64,000 nt of DNA from assembly GCF_020379485.1 (NCBI RefSeq), contig NW_026016930.1:1-64000 (forward strand), written 5' to 3'. Within the stretch, counting starts at the first letter, position 1; the number at the start of each line of letters is the position of its first letter. The DNA comes from Brassica napus (taxonomy: Eukaryota > Streptophyta > Magnoliopsida > Brassicales > Brassicaceae). Below are positions 23,761-37,300 of the stretch, one piece after another. A program made the position numbers and the translations under genes. Below the pieces are notes generated by a model, which saw nothing but the letters and a program-made list of their open reading frames with translations, searched no databases and was not told the DNA's origin.

Positions 23761-26700
23761 CCTGGTGATTCTCCACCACTTTATGTATCCAAATCAAGCT
23801 TCTCACAAAGTGATTCATCCTGGTTTGATTGGAACAACGATGAAGCTGTGCTATTCCCAAACTGGGAAACTGGAATCACCTGATTTGAAAGTGGGATAAC
23901 TTCTTCATCCCAACTCCTATGAGATTTATTCAACTTCCTGGTGATTCTCCAACACTTTATGTATCCAAATCAAGCTTCTTACAAAGTGATTCATCCTGGT
24001 TTGATTGGAACGACGAAGAAGCTGTGCTATTCCCAAACTGGGAAACTGGAATCACCTGATTTGAAAGTGGGATAACTTCTTCATCCCAACTCCTATGAGA
24101 TTTATTCAACTTCCTGGTGATTCTCCACCACTTTATGTATCCAAATCAAGCTTCTCACAAAGTGATTCATCCTGGTTTGATTGGAACGACGAAGAAGCTG
24201 TCCTATTCCCAAACTGGGAAACTGGAATCACCTGATTTGAAAGTGGGATAACTTCTTCATCCCAACTCCTATGAGATTTATTCAACTTCCTGGTGATTCT
24301 CCACCACTTTATGTATCCAAATCAAGCTTCTCACAAAGTGATTCATCCTGGTTTGATTGGAACGACGAAGAAGCTGTGCTATTCCCAAACTGGGAAACTG
24401 GAATCACCTGATTTGAAAGTGGGATAACTTCTTTTCCCAACTCCTATGAGATTTATTCAACTTCCTGGTGATTCTCCACCACTTTATGTATCCAAATCAA
24501 GCTTCTCACAAAGTGATTCATCCTGGTTTGATTGGAACGACGAAGAAGCTGTGCTATTCCCAAACTGGGAAACTGGAATCACCTGATTTGAAAGTGGGAT
24601 AACTTCTTCATCCCAACTCCTATGAGATTTATTCAACTTCCTGGTGATTCTCCACCACTTTATGTATCCAAATCAAGCTTCTCACAAAGTGATTCATCCT
24701 GGTTTGATTGGAACGACGAAGAAGCTGTGCTATTCCCAAACTGGGAAACTGGAATCACCTGATTTGAAAGTGGGATAACTTCTTCACGCCAACTCCTATG
24801 AGATTTATTCAACTTCCTGGTGATTCTCCACCACTTTATGTATCCAAATCAAGCTTCTCACAAAGTGATTCATCCTGGTTTGATTGGAACGACGAAGAAG
24901 CTGTCTATTCCCAAACTGGGAAACTGGAATCACCTGATTTGAAAGTGGGATAACTTCTTCATCCCAACTCCTATGAGATTTATTCAACTTCCTGGTGATT
25001 CTCCACCACTTTATGTATCCAAATCAAGCTTCTTACAAAGTGATTCATCCTGGTTTGATTGGAACGACGAAGAAGCTGTGCTATTCCCAAACTGGGAAAC
25101 TGGAATCACCTGATTTGAAAGTGGGATAACTTCTTCATCCCAACTCCTATGAGATTTATTCAACTTCCTGGTGATTCTCCACCACTTTATGTATCCAAAT
25201 CAAGCTTCTCACAAAGTGATTCATCCTGGTTTGATTGGAACGACGAAGAAGCTGTCCTATTCCCAAACTGGGAAACTGGAATCACCTGATTTGAAAGTGG
25301 GATAACTTCTTTTCACCAACTCCTATGAGATTTATTCAACTTCCTGGTGATTCTCCACCACTTTATGTATCCAAATCAAGCTTCTCACAAAGTGATTCAT
25401 CCTGGTTTGATTGGAACGACGAAGAAGCTGTGCTATTCCCAAACTGGGAAACTGGAATCACCTGATTTGAAAGTGGGATAACTTCTTCATCCCAACTCCT
25501 ATGAGATTTATTCAACTTCCTGGTGATTCTCCACCACTTTATGTATCCAAATCAAGCTTCTCACAAAGTGATTCATCCTGGTTTGATTGGAACGACGAAG
25601 AAGCTGTGCTATTCCCAAACTGGGAAACTGGAATCACCTGATTTGAAAGTGGGATAACTTCTTCATCCCAACTCCTATGAGATTTATTCAACTTCCTGGT
25701 GATTCTCCACCACTTTATGTATCCAAATCAAGCTTCTCACAAAGTGATTCATCCTGGTTTGATTGGAACGACGAAGAAGCTGTGCTATTCCCAAACTGGG
25801 AAACTGGAATCACCTGATTTGAAAGTGGGATAACTTCTTCATCCCAACTCCTATGAGATTTATTCAACTTCCTGGTGATTCTCCACCACTTTATGTATCC
25901 AAATCAAGCTTCTCACAAAGTGATTCATCCTGGTTTGATTGGAACGACGAGAAGCTGTGCTATTCCCAAACTGGGAAACTGGAATCACCTGATTTGAAAG
26001 TGGGATAACTTCTTTTCCCAACTCCTATGAGATTTATTCAACTTCCTGGTGATTCTCCACCACTTTATGTATCCAAATCAAGCTTCTCACAAAGTGATTC
26101 ATCCTGGTTTGATTGGAACGACGAAGAAGCTGTGCTATTCCCAAACTGGGAAACTGGAATCACCTGATTTGAAAGTGGGATAACTTCTTCATCCCAACTC
26201 CTATGAGATTTATTCAACTTCCTGGTGATTCTCCACCACTTTATGTATCCAAATCAAGCTTCTCACAAAGTGATTCATCCTGGTTTGATTGGAACGACGA
26301 AGAAGCTGTGCTATTCCCAAACTGGGAAACTGGAATCACCTGATTTGAAAGTGGGATAACTTCTTCATCCCAACTCCTATGAGATTTATTCAACTTCCTG
26401 GTGATTCTCCACCACTTTATGTATCCAAATCAAGCTTCTCACAAAGTGATTCATCCTGGTTTGATTGGAACGACGAAGAAGCTGTGCTATTCCCAAACTG
26501 GGAAACTGGAATCACCTGATTTGAAAGTGGGATAACTTCTTCATCCCAACTCCTATGAGATTTATTCAACTTCCTGGTGATTCTCCACCACTTTATGTAT
26601 CCAAATCAAGCTTCTCACAAAGTGATTCATCCTGGTTTGATTGGAACGACGAAGAAGCTGTGCTATTCCCAAACTGGGAAACTGGAATCACCTGATTTGA

Positions 26701-29700
26701 AAGTGGGATAACTTCTTCATCCCAACTCCTATGAGATTTATTCAACTTCCTGGTGATTCTCCACCACTTTATGTATCCAAATCAAGCTTCTCACAAAGTG
26801 ATTCATCCTGGTTTGATTGGAACGACGAAGAAGCTGTGCTATTCCCAAACTGGGAAACTGGAATCACCTGATTTGAAAGTGGGATAACTTCTTCATCCCA
26901 ACTCCTATGAGATTTATTCAACTTCCTGGTGATTCTCCACCACTTTATGTATCCAAATCAAGCTTCTTACAAAGTGATTCATCCTGGTTTGATTGGAACG
27001 ACGAAGAAGCTGTGCTATTCCCAAACTGGGAAACTGGAATCACCTGATTTGAAAGTGGGATAACTTCTTCATCCCAACTCCTATGAGATTTATTCAACTT
27101 CCTGGTGATTCTCCACCACTTTATGTATCCAAATCAAGCTTCTCACAAAGTGATTCATCCTGGTTTGATTGGAACGACGAAGAAGCTGTGCTATTCCCAA
27201 ACTGGGAAACTGGAATCACCTGATTTGAAAGTGGGATAACTTCTTTTCCCAACTCCTATGAGATTTATTCAACTTCCTGGTGATTCTCCACCACTTTATG
27301 TATCCAAATCAAGCTTCTCACAAAGTGATTCATCCTGGTTTGATTGGAACGACGAAGAAGCTGTGCTATTCCCAAACTGGGAAACTGGAATCACCTGATT
27401 TGAAAGTGGGATAACTTCTTCATCCCAACTCCTATGAGATTTATTCAACTTCCTGGTGATTCTCCACCACTTTATGTATCCAAATCAAGCTTCTCACAAA
27501 GTGATTCATCCTGGTTTGATTGGAACGACGAAGAAGCTGTGCTATTCCCAAACTGGGAAACTGGAATCACCTGATTTGAAAGTGGGATAACTTCTTCATC
27601 CCAACTCCTATGAGATTTATTCAACTTCCTGGTGATTCTCCACCACTTTATGTATCCAAATCAAGCTTCTCACAAAGTGATTCATCCTGGTTTGATTGGA
27701 ACGACGAAGAAGCTGTGCTATTCCCAAACTGGGAAACTGGAATCACCTGATTTGAAAGTGGGATAACTTCTTCATCCAACTCCTATGAGATTTATTCAAC
27801 TTCCTGTGATTCTCCACCACTTTATGTATCCAAATCAAGCTTCTCACAAAGTGATTCATCCTGGTTTGATTGGAACGACGATGAAGCTGTGCTATTCCCA
27901 AACTGGGAAACTGGAATCACCTGATTTGAAAGTGGGATAACTTCTTCATCCCAACTCCTATGAGATTTATTCAACTTCCTGGTGATTCTCCACCACTTTA
28001 TGTATCCAAATCAAGCTTCTCACAAAGTGATTCATCCTGGTTTGATTGGAACGACGAGAAGCTGTCTATTCCCAAACTGGGAAACTGGAATCACCTGATT
28101 TGAAAGTGGGATAACTTCTTCATCCCAACTCCTATGAGATTTATTCAACTTCCTGGTGATTCTCCACCACTTTATGTATCCAAATCAAGCTTCTCACAAA
28201 GTGATTCATCCTGGTTTGATTGGAACGACGAAGAAGCTGTGCTATTCCCAAACTGGGAAACTGGAATCACCTGATTTGAAAGTGGGATAACTTCTTCATC
28301 CCAACTCCTATGAGATTTATTCAACTTCCTGGTGATTCTCCACCACTTTATGTATCCAAATCAAGCTTCTCACAAAGTGATTCATCCTGGTTTGATTGGA
28401 ACGACGAAGAAGCTGTGCTATTCCCAAACTGGGAAACTGGAATCACCTGATTTGAAAGTGGGATAACTTCTTTTCGCCAACTCCTATGAGATTTATTCAA
28501 CTTCCTGGTGATTCTCCACCACTTTATGTATCCAAATCAAGCTTCTCACAAAGTGATTCATCCTGGTTTGATTGGAACGACGAAGAAGCTGTGCTATTCC
28601 CAAACTGGGAAACTGGAATCACCTGATTTGAAAGTGGGATAACTTCTTCATCCAACTCCTATGAGATTTATTCAACTTCCTGGTGATTCTCCACCACTTT
28701 ATGTATCCAAATCAAGCTTCTCACAAAGTGATTCATCCTGGTTTGATTGGAACGACGAAGAAGCTGTGCTATTCCCAAACTGGGAAACTGGAATCACCTG
28801 ATTTGAAAGTGGGATAACTTCTTCATCCCAACTCCTATGAGATTTATTCAACTTCCTGGTGATTCTCCACCACTTTATGTATCCAAATCAAGCTTCTCAC
28901 AAGTGATTCATCCTGGTTTGATTGGAACGACGAAGAAGCTGTGCTATTCCCAAACTGGGAAACTGGAATCACCTGATTTGAAAGTGGGATAACTTCTTCA
29001 TCCCAACTCCTATGAGATTTATTCAACTTCCTGGTGATTCTCCACCACTTTATGTATCCAAATCAAGCTTCTCACAAAGAGATTCATCCTGGTTTGATTG
29101 GAACGACGAAGAAGCTGTGCTATTCCCAAACTGGGAAACTGGAATCACCTGATTTGAAAGTGGGATAACTTCTTTTCCCAACTCCTATGAGATTTATTCA
29201 ACTTCCTGGTGATTCTCCACCACTTTATGTATCCAAATCAAGCTTCTCACAAAGTGATTCATCCTGGTTTGATGGAACGACGATGAAGCTGTGCTATTCC
29301 CAAACTGGGAAACTGGAATCACCTGATTTGAAAGTGGGATAACTTCTTCATCCCAACTCCTATGAGATTTATTCAAATTCCTGGTGATTCTCCACCACTT
29401 TATGTATCCAAATCAAGCTTCTTACAAAGTGATTCATCCTGGTTTGATTGGAACGACGAAGAAGCTGTGCTATTCCCAAACTGGGAAACTGGAATCACCT
29501 GATTTGAAAGTGGGATAACTTCTTTTCCCAACTCCTATGAGATTTATTCAACTTCCTGGTGATTCTCCACCACTTTATGTATCCAAATCAAGCTTCTCAC
29601 AAAGTGAATCATCCTGGTTTGATGGGAACGACGATGAAGCTGTGCTATTCCCAAACTGGGAAACTGGAATCACCTGATTTGAAAGTGGGATAACTTCTTC

Positions 29701-30270
29701 ATCCCAACTCCTATGAGATTTATTCAACTTCCTGGTGATTCTCCACCACTTTATGTATCCAAATCAAGCTTCTCACAAAGTGATTCATCCTGGTTTGATT
29801 GGAACGACGATGAGAAGCTGTGCTATTCCCAAACTGGGAAACTGGAATCACCTGATTTGAAAGTGGGATAACTTCTTCACGCCAAATCCTATGAGATTTA
29901 TTCAACTTCCTGGTGATTCTCCACCACTTTATGTATTCAAATCAAGCTTCTCACAAAGTGATTCATCCTGGTTTGATTGGAACGACGAAGAAGCTGTGCT
30001 ATTCCCAAACTGGGAAACTGGAATCACCTGATTTGAAAGTGGAATAACTTCTTCATCCCAACTCCTATGAGATTTATTCAACTTCCTGGTGATTCTCCAC
30101 CACTTTATGTATCCAAATCAAGCTTCTCACAAAGTGATTCATCCTGGTTTGATTGGAACGACGATGAAGCTGTGCTATTCCCAAACTGGAAACTGGAATC
30201 ACCTGATTTGAAAGTGGGATAACTTCTTCACGCCAACTCCTATGAGATTTATTCAAATTCCTGGGATTCT
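23761..30270 (-). repeat. CentBr-like satellite array, minus orientation, highly homogeneous
   Basis: About 37 monomers. Between about 23.9 and 29.2 kb most monomers look almost identical (GGAACGACGAAGAAGCTGTGC class with CTTCATCCC). Variants are sparse: TTCTTTTCCCAAC at about 24431, 26012, 27243, 29172 and 29522; CTTCACGCC near 24785; GACGAGAAGC near 25945 and 28056. The last kilobase before element C is more diverse. It ends in ATTCT (30266-30270), the target duplication of element C. Confidence 0.94.
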
Positions 30271-30833
30271 TGTAAATAAACAAGGAGAGAGAGACACAAG
30301 GTGAACGGCATGAAGGGATTGAGAGGATTCTGAATAAGGATCAGTACATGAGGGATGTCCGTTACAAGCCAAGGCCGTACAAGTGAGGCCGTTACACTTA
30401 GGGAAAGGGATCATCCTTAAAGTTACCCAAGTGGAGTTTACCGTGAGATTAACCTTGTTACAGCCTTATCCTGATCAGTCCGTTAAGGGAAGAAGACCAG
30501 CGCGTCTCTAGCTGTTCCAGGCTGTAAAGCAAACAGCATCTTGGTTAGATGGCCAAGATACCAAAGCGTGTAAGCTCTCCCATTGGATCCTTCAAATGGA
30601 CGCTCCCTTCCCCTTTGACTCCACATGCTTATGCTTTCCCTAATGTTTAACCTTAGTGTCTCTTCTCCCTACATATAACTTGTAATCTGCTTGATTACTG
30701 TGACATACGAGTTTGAGTCTCTCTCTCTCTAGTTCATCATGATAATTCATACACTTTCTCTTAACACACTCTAATCTCTCTTAAATCTCTCTTAGACTTC
30801 TCAATACCTTTTCATATTCTCTCTAAAGTCATA
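30271..30833 (+). repeat. 5' LTR of element C
   Basis: Starts TGTAAATAAAC (TGTTAAATAAAG in the 3' copy) and ends AAAGTCATA, so TG...TA ends. It has three CCGT(T)AC words near 30370-30410. Compared with the 3' LTR there are many small one-base indels, more than would be expected from substitutions alone. Confidence 0.9.
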
Positions 30834-30926
30834 TGGTATCAGAGCCCGGTGGCTGTGGTATTGCCTCTCTTGTTCTTCAGCTTCATTCAAGTTCTTCCTG
30901 TGGATCCTTCTAAACCAAGTCCAAGC
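30834..30926 (+). other. Primer-binding site and leader of element C
   Basis: TGGTATCAGAGCCCGG directly follows the 5' LTR. About 90 bp of leader remain before the sequence switches abruptly, at about 30927, to the minus-strand coding sequence of element E. The rest of the leader, the gag start and roughly the first 75 Gag codons of C are gone. Confidence 0.85.
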
Positions 30927-31163
30927 AGAATCAGTTCCTCTGTTTCCTAGCTCACCTGCCTCTTCTAAGCCTTGGTCCTCTAGTTCAGATACTGATTCAC
31001 TTCCCCCCTCATGTGCAAAGTGGGATGGTTCTTCTGCTGCAGCTGGAGTAGGTTCTGGACGCCTACTCTGATCCTGGGACACTCCAATTCCGAGCCCCTC
31101 TAGGATGTTTCTCAAGCAAGCAGCTCTTTCTGATGGCTGGAGAGATCCTCCAAGTCTTCCCAT
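30927..31163 (-). pseudogene. E pol, third fragment: acidic linker
   Basis: The in-frame continuation of E pol after its second frameshift: about 75 residues matching the linker of D (PSERAACLRNILEGLGIG to ELGNRGTDS). The match to D ends at 30927. Further downstream the frame runs into the C leader and LTR and has no meaning. This is the truncation point of E. Confidence 0.75.
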
Positions 31164-31513
31164 GTCTGCTCATCATAGTATCCTTTGTCTTCCATGAATC
31201 TGACATCCCTTGACACTAGGACTCTCCTAGCTGTAGGATCATAGCATTTGTATCCCTTCTGTGAAGTGGAATACCCAATCATCATAGCCTTGGTGCTCTT
31301 TGCTTCTAGTTTGTTTCTCTGCTCGCCTGGTACAAGAACATAACACACGCATCCAAAGGTCCTCAGGTGATCCAAGACTGGCCTGCTCTTGTTGAGTACC
31401 TCAAATGGAGATTGATCTGCCAAGATCCTGGTTGGTATCCTGTTGATCAGGTAGCACGCAGTCATCACAGCATCACTCCAATACCTCTTGGGAACCCCTT
31501 TGTGGAACATCAT
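31112..31513 (-). pseudogene. E pol, second fragment: integrase C-terminal part
   Basis: 133 residues, matching D residues about 711-837 (SMMFHKGVPKRYWSDAV to EDLEDLS). It covers the integrase C-terminal region, with FGCVCYVLVPGEQRNKLEAKS and GYSTSQKGYKCYDP. It is separated from the first fragment by loss of one G near 31517 (D has CCGGGACACC, E has CCGGACACC). It ends at loss of another G near 31137. Both are losses in a run of three G. Confidence 0.85.
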
Positions 31514-33645
31514 GGACCGGACACCTCCATGAGATGTCTGTTCTTTCTTTCCGCAACTCCATTCTGCTGTGGAGTGTATGGGCAGCTAGTCTGGTGAAGA
31601 ATCCCATGTTGAGCAAGGTGATCACGAAATGCATGCCCAGTATACTCCCCACCATTATCAGACCTGAAAATCTTAATCTTGGCATGATATTGGTTAGTCA
31701 CATAGGCTTGAAAATTTTTAAATGCATCAAGGACCCTATCTTTAGTTTTAATCAATGTTAACCAGGTGTATTTGGATTTTTCATCAATGAATGTGACATA
31801 ATACTTGTAATCATCCCTAGATAAGCAAGGTGCCGTCCAAACATCAGAGTGAATTAAATCAAAGCAGTTTGCATAAAGAGTAGATGATCTCTGAAAAACA
31901 GTCTTACAATGTTTGCCCAAAATACATGCCTCACAATCATTATTTTTAAACATGACACCTGGTAACATAATGCTTAAGGCCCTAACATGTGGATGTCCTA
32001 GCCTAGCATGCCACAGAGCATCAGTACTTAAGGAAGAAACAGAACTAAACGAGAAACAAGAACTAGAAATAGGTGCAAGGTCTTCAATCATGTAAAGATC
32101 CCCCTTGGTTGCTCCTTGCCCAATCAACTTACTGCTCTTAATATCCTGAAACTTAACATCATTAGGACTGAAAATAACATTGCATTGAAGATCAGTAGTG
32201 CATTTCTTAACTGATAAAAGATTAGAGGTGAACTCAGGCATGTAAAAAGCTTTTGAATCCTTATTAAACAAGTTCAGTTTACCAATGCCCCTAATGGGAA
32301 TTCTATCTCCATTTGCAATCATAACATGTCCAAGGGCAGGTTCTATGTCTTTTATCAGATTGTTATCACTAATCATGTGATGAGATGCACCAGAGTCAAT
32401 TATCAATGGTTTATGCAAGCTCCTAGCAGTCTTGGTTCTAGATGTTTCATTTTCAGCTTTCAGGCTCTTAACTACTCCTAACAATCTATCAGTTATGCTA
32501 GTATGAGCAGTGGCAGTACATGAGATTTTAAAAATGTCTAACAGTTTATCAGAGATACTAGGTAATGTATGAGCAGAGTATGAGTATCCAAGAGTGTTGC
32601 CTAGCATTTTACCAGACTCCTTGAGGGCTCGGATGAAAGCCTCAAAGTCAGCCTTGGTGATCACCTCCTGAGAAGTTAGAGCTCTGCCTTCACTTTCACC
32701 CGCCTTGACATTTGGACTAGCCCCTGATGAGCCGGCACCACTTGCTTCAGCAGAAAGGTGAGCCTTAGCTTCTCTATCCTTGTTGAACTTGCTAGGCCTG
32801 AGGTGTGGATGTAGGATCCAGCACTGACTCTTCTTATGCCCCTGCCGCTTGCAATGCTCACAGCTTCCCTCATACTTCTCATACTTCCTTCCATCTCCAC
32901 GGTACGCTGCCTTGTTTGCTTGCGCCTCTTCTGCTTTATGAGCCGTGGACATTCCCTTCTTGCCTCCAAACAACCCAAGAGAGCCTTCCTCCTTCTGAAG
33001 TTGAGCGCATACCTCCTCCATGGATGGGAGAGTAGGTGATCTCAGGATATGCTTGATCACATCCTGGTAGCTTTCATCTAGAGTCATCAATAGCCCAAAC
33101 ACCTGATCTTGCTCTCTCCTCTCAATGAGCGATTCCTCATCAGTTGTGTTGGGTCTAAGACTCTCAAGTTCGGACCACAAAGCTCCAAACTTCCCCATGT
33201 GCTTGGTGAGATCTTCTCCATCTTGCCTCAAGACACTGATGGTTTGCTTCAGATCAAACACCCGGCTTATGTTGGACTTGTTTCCATACCTCTTATGGAG
33301 CATGTCCCAAAGGCGCTTAGGAGTCTCAAAGTGCACGTAAGCTTCAAGTATGGGGAGCTCCAGGGAGGCATGGAGCACAGACAGCACCATCAAATCCTCT
33401 TGGACCCATCTCTTTGCTTCAGCTACCGCAAGAGTCTTCCCGTCGCCTTCTTCTTCATCTTCTTTGGCCACTGGCTCCGGACCATCATCTGTGATGTGGT
33501 TCCACAACCCTAGCCTTCCAATGGTAGTCCTCACCAACTGGGACCACATCAAGTAGTTCGAGCCTCCCTTCAGTGCAACCGGAACCGTCACCAGTTTGCT
33601 AAAGTTGGTCGTCTCCATCTCCTCTTCTTTAACACACAAGAACAA
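31510..33645 (-). pseudogene. E gag-pol, first fragment: Gag, protease, integrase core
   Basis: 711 residues that I find identical, by eye, to the D polyprotein from its first Met to NRHLMEVS. It has Gag, the zinc knuckle CEHCKRQGHKKSQC (262-275), protease DSGASHHM (Asp 417), the pre-integrase zinc motif (H546, C571, C574) and integrase Asp 601, Asp 663 and Glu 699. It then shifts frame by one base. Such near-identity with D implies very recent shared origin or gene conversion, and makes the two single-base breaks suspicious as sequencing errors. Confidence 0.9.
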
Positions 33646-33698
33646 ACTCGCAAATGTAAAGAAAGGAACAAGGATCTCTCAATACCAAAGCCAACCTG

Positions 33699-33710
33699 GC
33701 TCTGATACCA
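33699..33710 (-). other. Primer-binding site of E
   Basis: Minus strand TGGTATCAGAGC directly after the E 5' LTR. Same type as in all other elements here. Confidence 0.88.
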
Positions 33711-34312
33711 TATGAGATTAGAGAGTAGAATAGGTATTGAGAGATTAAGAGAGATTTGGTAAGAGATTAAGAGAGGTTTAGAAGAGATTGTGAGAGAAAT
33801 GTGGAGATTAAGTATGATCCATGATGAACAAGAGAGAGAGACTAGAGAGAGAGTAACATAACTCGCATCCTTTTAATTAATGAGAGAGTGTTTACAATAT
33901 ATAGGAGGTGATACTAGGGTTTAAGAAGAGACTAAGCATGTGAGGTCAAGTCTAAGGAAGCCTTTAATTTGAACCGGACCAATGAGCCTCTCCACACGCG
34001 TGGTCACTATGCTAAAAGTGAACCTTATCCTTCCAGCCTGTGCCAGCCTGTAGAGACGCTCTTCCTCTATCCATAAACGGTCATATGCCTTCTTTGGTCA
34101 AGGCAAAACATGATCAGACCGTGAACTTCTTCTCGCGGTAACATTTCTTTACCGCTTGGTCGATACCGTCTGTACGGCCGTACGGCCATGGTACGGACCT
34201 GTACGGACCGGTACGGACGGTTCTCCCTAAGGCCAATCCTTCTCCTCTTCTCCACATCACAACCTCTTCAACCCTGAACAACTCTCCTCATATTCCTCAG
34301 CTCATCTCAACA
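33711..34312 (-). repeat. 5' LTR of element E
   Basis: 602 bp, minus strand TGTTGAGATGAG to CTAATCTCATA. It differs from the D LTRs at a few positions: CGCATCCTTTT for CGCATACTTT, one G/A change in AAGGAAGCC, and one in AAATGTGGAG. It abuts C gag sequence at 34313. Confidence 0.9.
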
Positions 34313-34314
34313 AG

Positions 34315-37300
34315 AAGTGGATTCAAGATGACTTGATGGTGCTATCTGTGCTGCAAGGATCTCTTGAAGAACATCTCTTGGAAGCCTACAGCTACTGTGA
34401 GACTCCAAAACACCTGTGGGAGGTACTCCAAAAGACTTTTGGGAACGTTACCAATCTGAACCGTGTGTATGAGATCAAGAAAGCTATCAACACACTGGTA
34501 CAAGATGGAGAGGAGTTCACCAAGCATTTGGGCAAGTATAGATCCTTGTGGTCTGAGCTTGAATCATTGAGGCCAAGCACGGCTGATCAAGAGCTACTCA
34601 TGGAGAGGAGGGAGCAGGATCAGGTGTTTGGATTGCTGTTGACTTTGGATCCTCCGTTCAATGATGTGATCAAACACATGTTGAGGATGCCAAGTCTTCC
34701 ATCCATGGAGGAAGTGTGTGCGCAGCTCCAGAAGGAGGAAGGATCTCTTGGTCTCTTCGGAAGCAAGGGAGACTTAGCTCTAGCCAACAAGGCTGAGGAA
34801 GGAGCGCAAGCTAACCGTGCAGCATACAAGACTGATGAGAGGAAGTATGGTGATGAGAGGAGGTTTGGAGGCAACTGTGATCACTGCAAGAAGCCAGGAC
34901 ACAAGAGGAGCCAGTGCTGGATCCTTCATCCCCATCTCAAGCCGGCCAAGTTCAACAAGGATCGAGAAGCCAGAGCTAACCTGTCTACTGAAGCACGTGA
35001 AGCCGGTCCATCAGGAGCAGGCTCAAGTGCACAAGTGGGTGAAAGCGCAGGCAAGGCTATGGCAACTCACTACACGGCCGCAAAGAGTTTGGAGCATGAA
35101 GTGATCCGCAAATCTGACATTGATGCCCTCATCAAAGCTCTTAAGGAGTCTGGTACATTCGGAAACACTCTTGGTTACTCTTATACTGCTCATATGATGC
35201 CTAGGAATGAGAATAGGTTGATAGATATCATTGAGAAATTAAAACTGAGAAATGAATCACCTAGAACTCATCTTGCTAGAGGCATAAAACCATTGATTGT
35301 TGACTCTGGTGCATCTCATCACATGATTAGTGATGATAGCTTGATCAAAAACATAGAACCTGCTCATGGTCATGTAATGATTGCAAATGGAGATAGAATT
35401 CCCATTAAAGGTGTAGGAGACTTAAAGCTATTTGATAAGAACTCTAAAGCATTTTACATGCCGGATTTTACTTCTAATCTCTTATCTGTTAAAAGATGTA
35501 CCAATGATCTACAATGCAATGTTATCTTTAGTCCTAACAATGTGACATTTCAGGATATTGAGAGCAATAAGTTGATCGGACAAGGAGTAACCAAGGGGGA
35601 TCTTTATGTACTTGAAGACATTAACCCCATTTATAGTTGTTTGCTGAGTTCTGTTTTAAGTAAAGGTGCATTATGGCATTCTAGGCTAGGACATCCACAT
35701 GTTAGAGCCTTAAGCTTAATGTTTCCAGGTGTCATGTTTAAAAATAATGATTGTGAGGCTTGTATTTTGGGAAAACATTGTAAGACTGTCTTTAAAAGAT
35801 CTACTACTATCTATGATAAGTGTTTTGATCTTGTTCACTCTGATGTATGGACTGCTCCCTGCTTATCTAGAGATAATTACAAGTACTTTGTCACATTTAT
35901 AGATGAGAAATCTAAATACACCTGGATAACACTCATTAAAACAAAGGATAGGGTTCTTGATGCATTTAAAAACTTCCAATCTTATGTATCTAACCAGTAT
36001 AATGCCAAGATTAAGATTTTCAGGTCTGATAATGGTGGAGAATATACTGGCAATGCATTCAAGAGTCACCTAGCTCAACATGGGATTCTACATCAGACAA
36101 GTTGTCCATACACTCCTCAACAGAACGGTGTAGCTGAGAGAAAGAATAGACACCTAATGGAGGTGGCAAGGTCTATGATGTTTCATACAAGTGTGCCTAA
36201 GAGATTCTGGAGTGATGCTGTGATCTCGGCTTGTTATCTAATCAATAGGATACCAACCAAGATCCTGGAAGATCAAGCTCCTTATGAAGTTTTAAACAGA
36301 AGCAAACCTGTGCTGGATCACTTAAGAGTCTTTGGATGCGTGTGCTTTGTACTTGTACCCGGGGAGCTAAGGAATAAACTAGAAGCAAAGAGCACAAGAG
36401 CCATGTTCATTGGCTACTCAACGTCACAAAAGGGATACAAATGCTATGATTCAGAAGCCAGGAGAGTTCTTGTGTCTAGAGATGTGAAGTTCTTGGAGGA
36501 TAAGAGCTTTTATGGAGATAGAAAGTGGGAAGATCTTGAGGATTTGTCTCAACCATCTGATCGAGCTACAAGTCTTAGGCGTGTACTGGAAGGACTTGGA
36601 ATCAACATGTCCCAGGATCAGCAACCATCAAAGGAGAATGAAGCTGAAGAACCATCACACCATGATCATGAGGGGGGAAATGAGGCTGAGCCTGAAGATC
36701 ATGAGGATCAAGACTCAGATAGTCATGGTCAAGGTGTGATACAAAGAGAGGAAGAATCCATACAAGAAGATCATGTGGAACCAATTGAACCAAATGAAGT
36801 AGAAAGAGAAGCAGTTCAGCCTACGGTGGTGCAGCCTACGGTGGTGGAGGTGGAACAAGCCCCATTAAGGAGAAGCACACGGCTGAAGAGAGATGCTTCC
36901 AACTGGGTAAACACGAGAGTGTACTACAATGCTCAAGCTGTGAAGCATCCCTCTCAGGCTGTGTGCTCATTTGCGAGCTACCCAAAGGAACATTGTGCAT
37001 TCATTACAAGCTTAGATGAGAGCAGTGTACCAAGATCATATGAAGAAGCAATGTTACATGAAGATTGGAAAGAATCAGTGGGTGATGAAGCAAATGCTAT
37101 GATAAAGAATGACACTTGGTTTGAAAGTGAGTTACCAAGAGGGAAGAAGGCAGTAACAAGCAAGTGGATATTCACTATCAAGTATCTACCTGATGGAACT
37201 ATTGAGAGGAAGAAGACAAGACTGGTGGCTAGAGGATACACTCAAACATATGGGGAAGACTACATTGATACCTTTGCCCCTGTTGCCAAACTCCATACCA

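Larger units (their letters stand above)
30927..34312 (-). mobile_element. Element E: 3'-truncated copia copy, same family as D
   Basis: Minus-strand copy of the D family inserted in C gag. It keeps the 5' LTR (34312-33711), primer site, gag, protease, integrase and the start of the linker. It then stops at 30927, at the position equal to D 40967. The RT, RNase H, 3' hairpin, tract and 3' LTR are missing, and so is the left target duplication. Aligned with D, the internal part differs by two one-base deletions and very few substitutions over 2.78 kb. The LTR differs at a handful of bases. Together with D it forms an inverted repeat. Confidence 0.9.
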
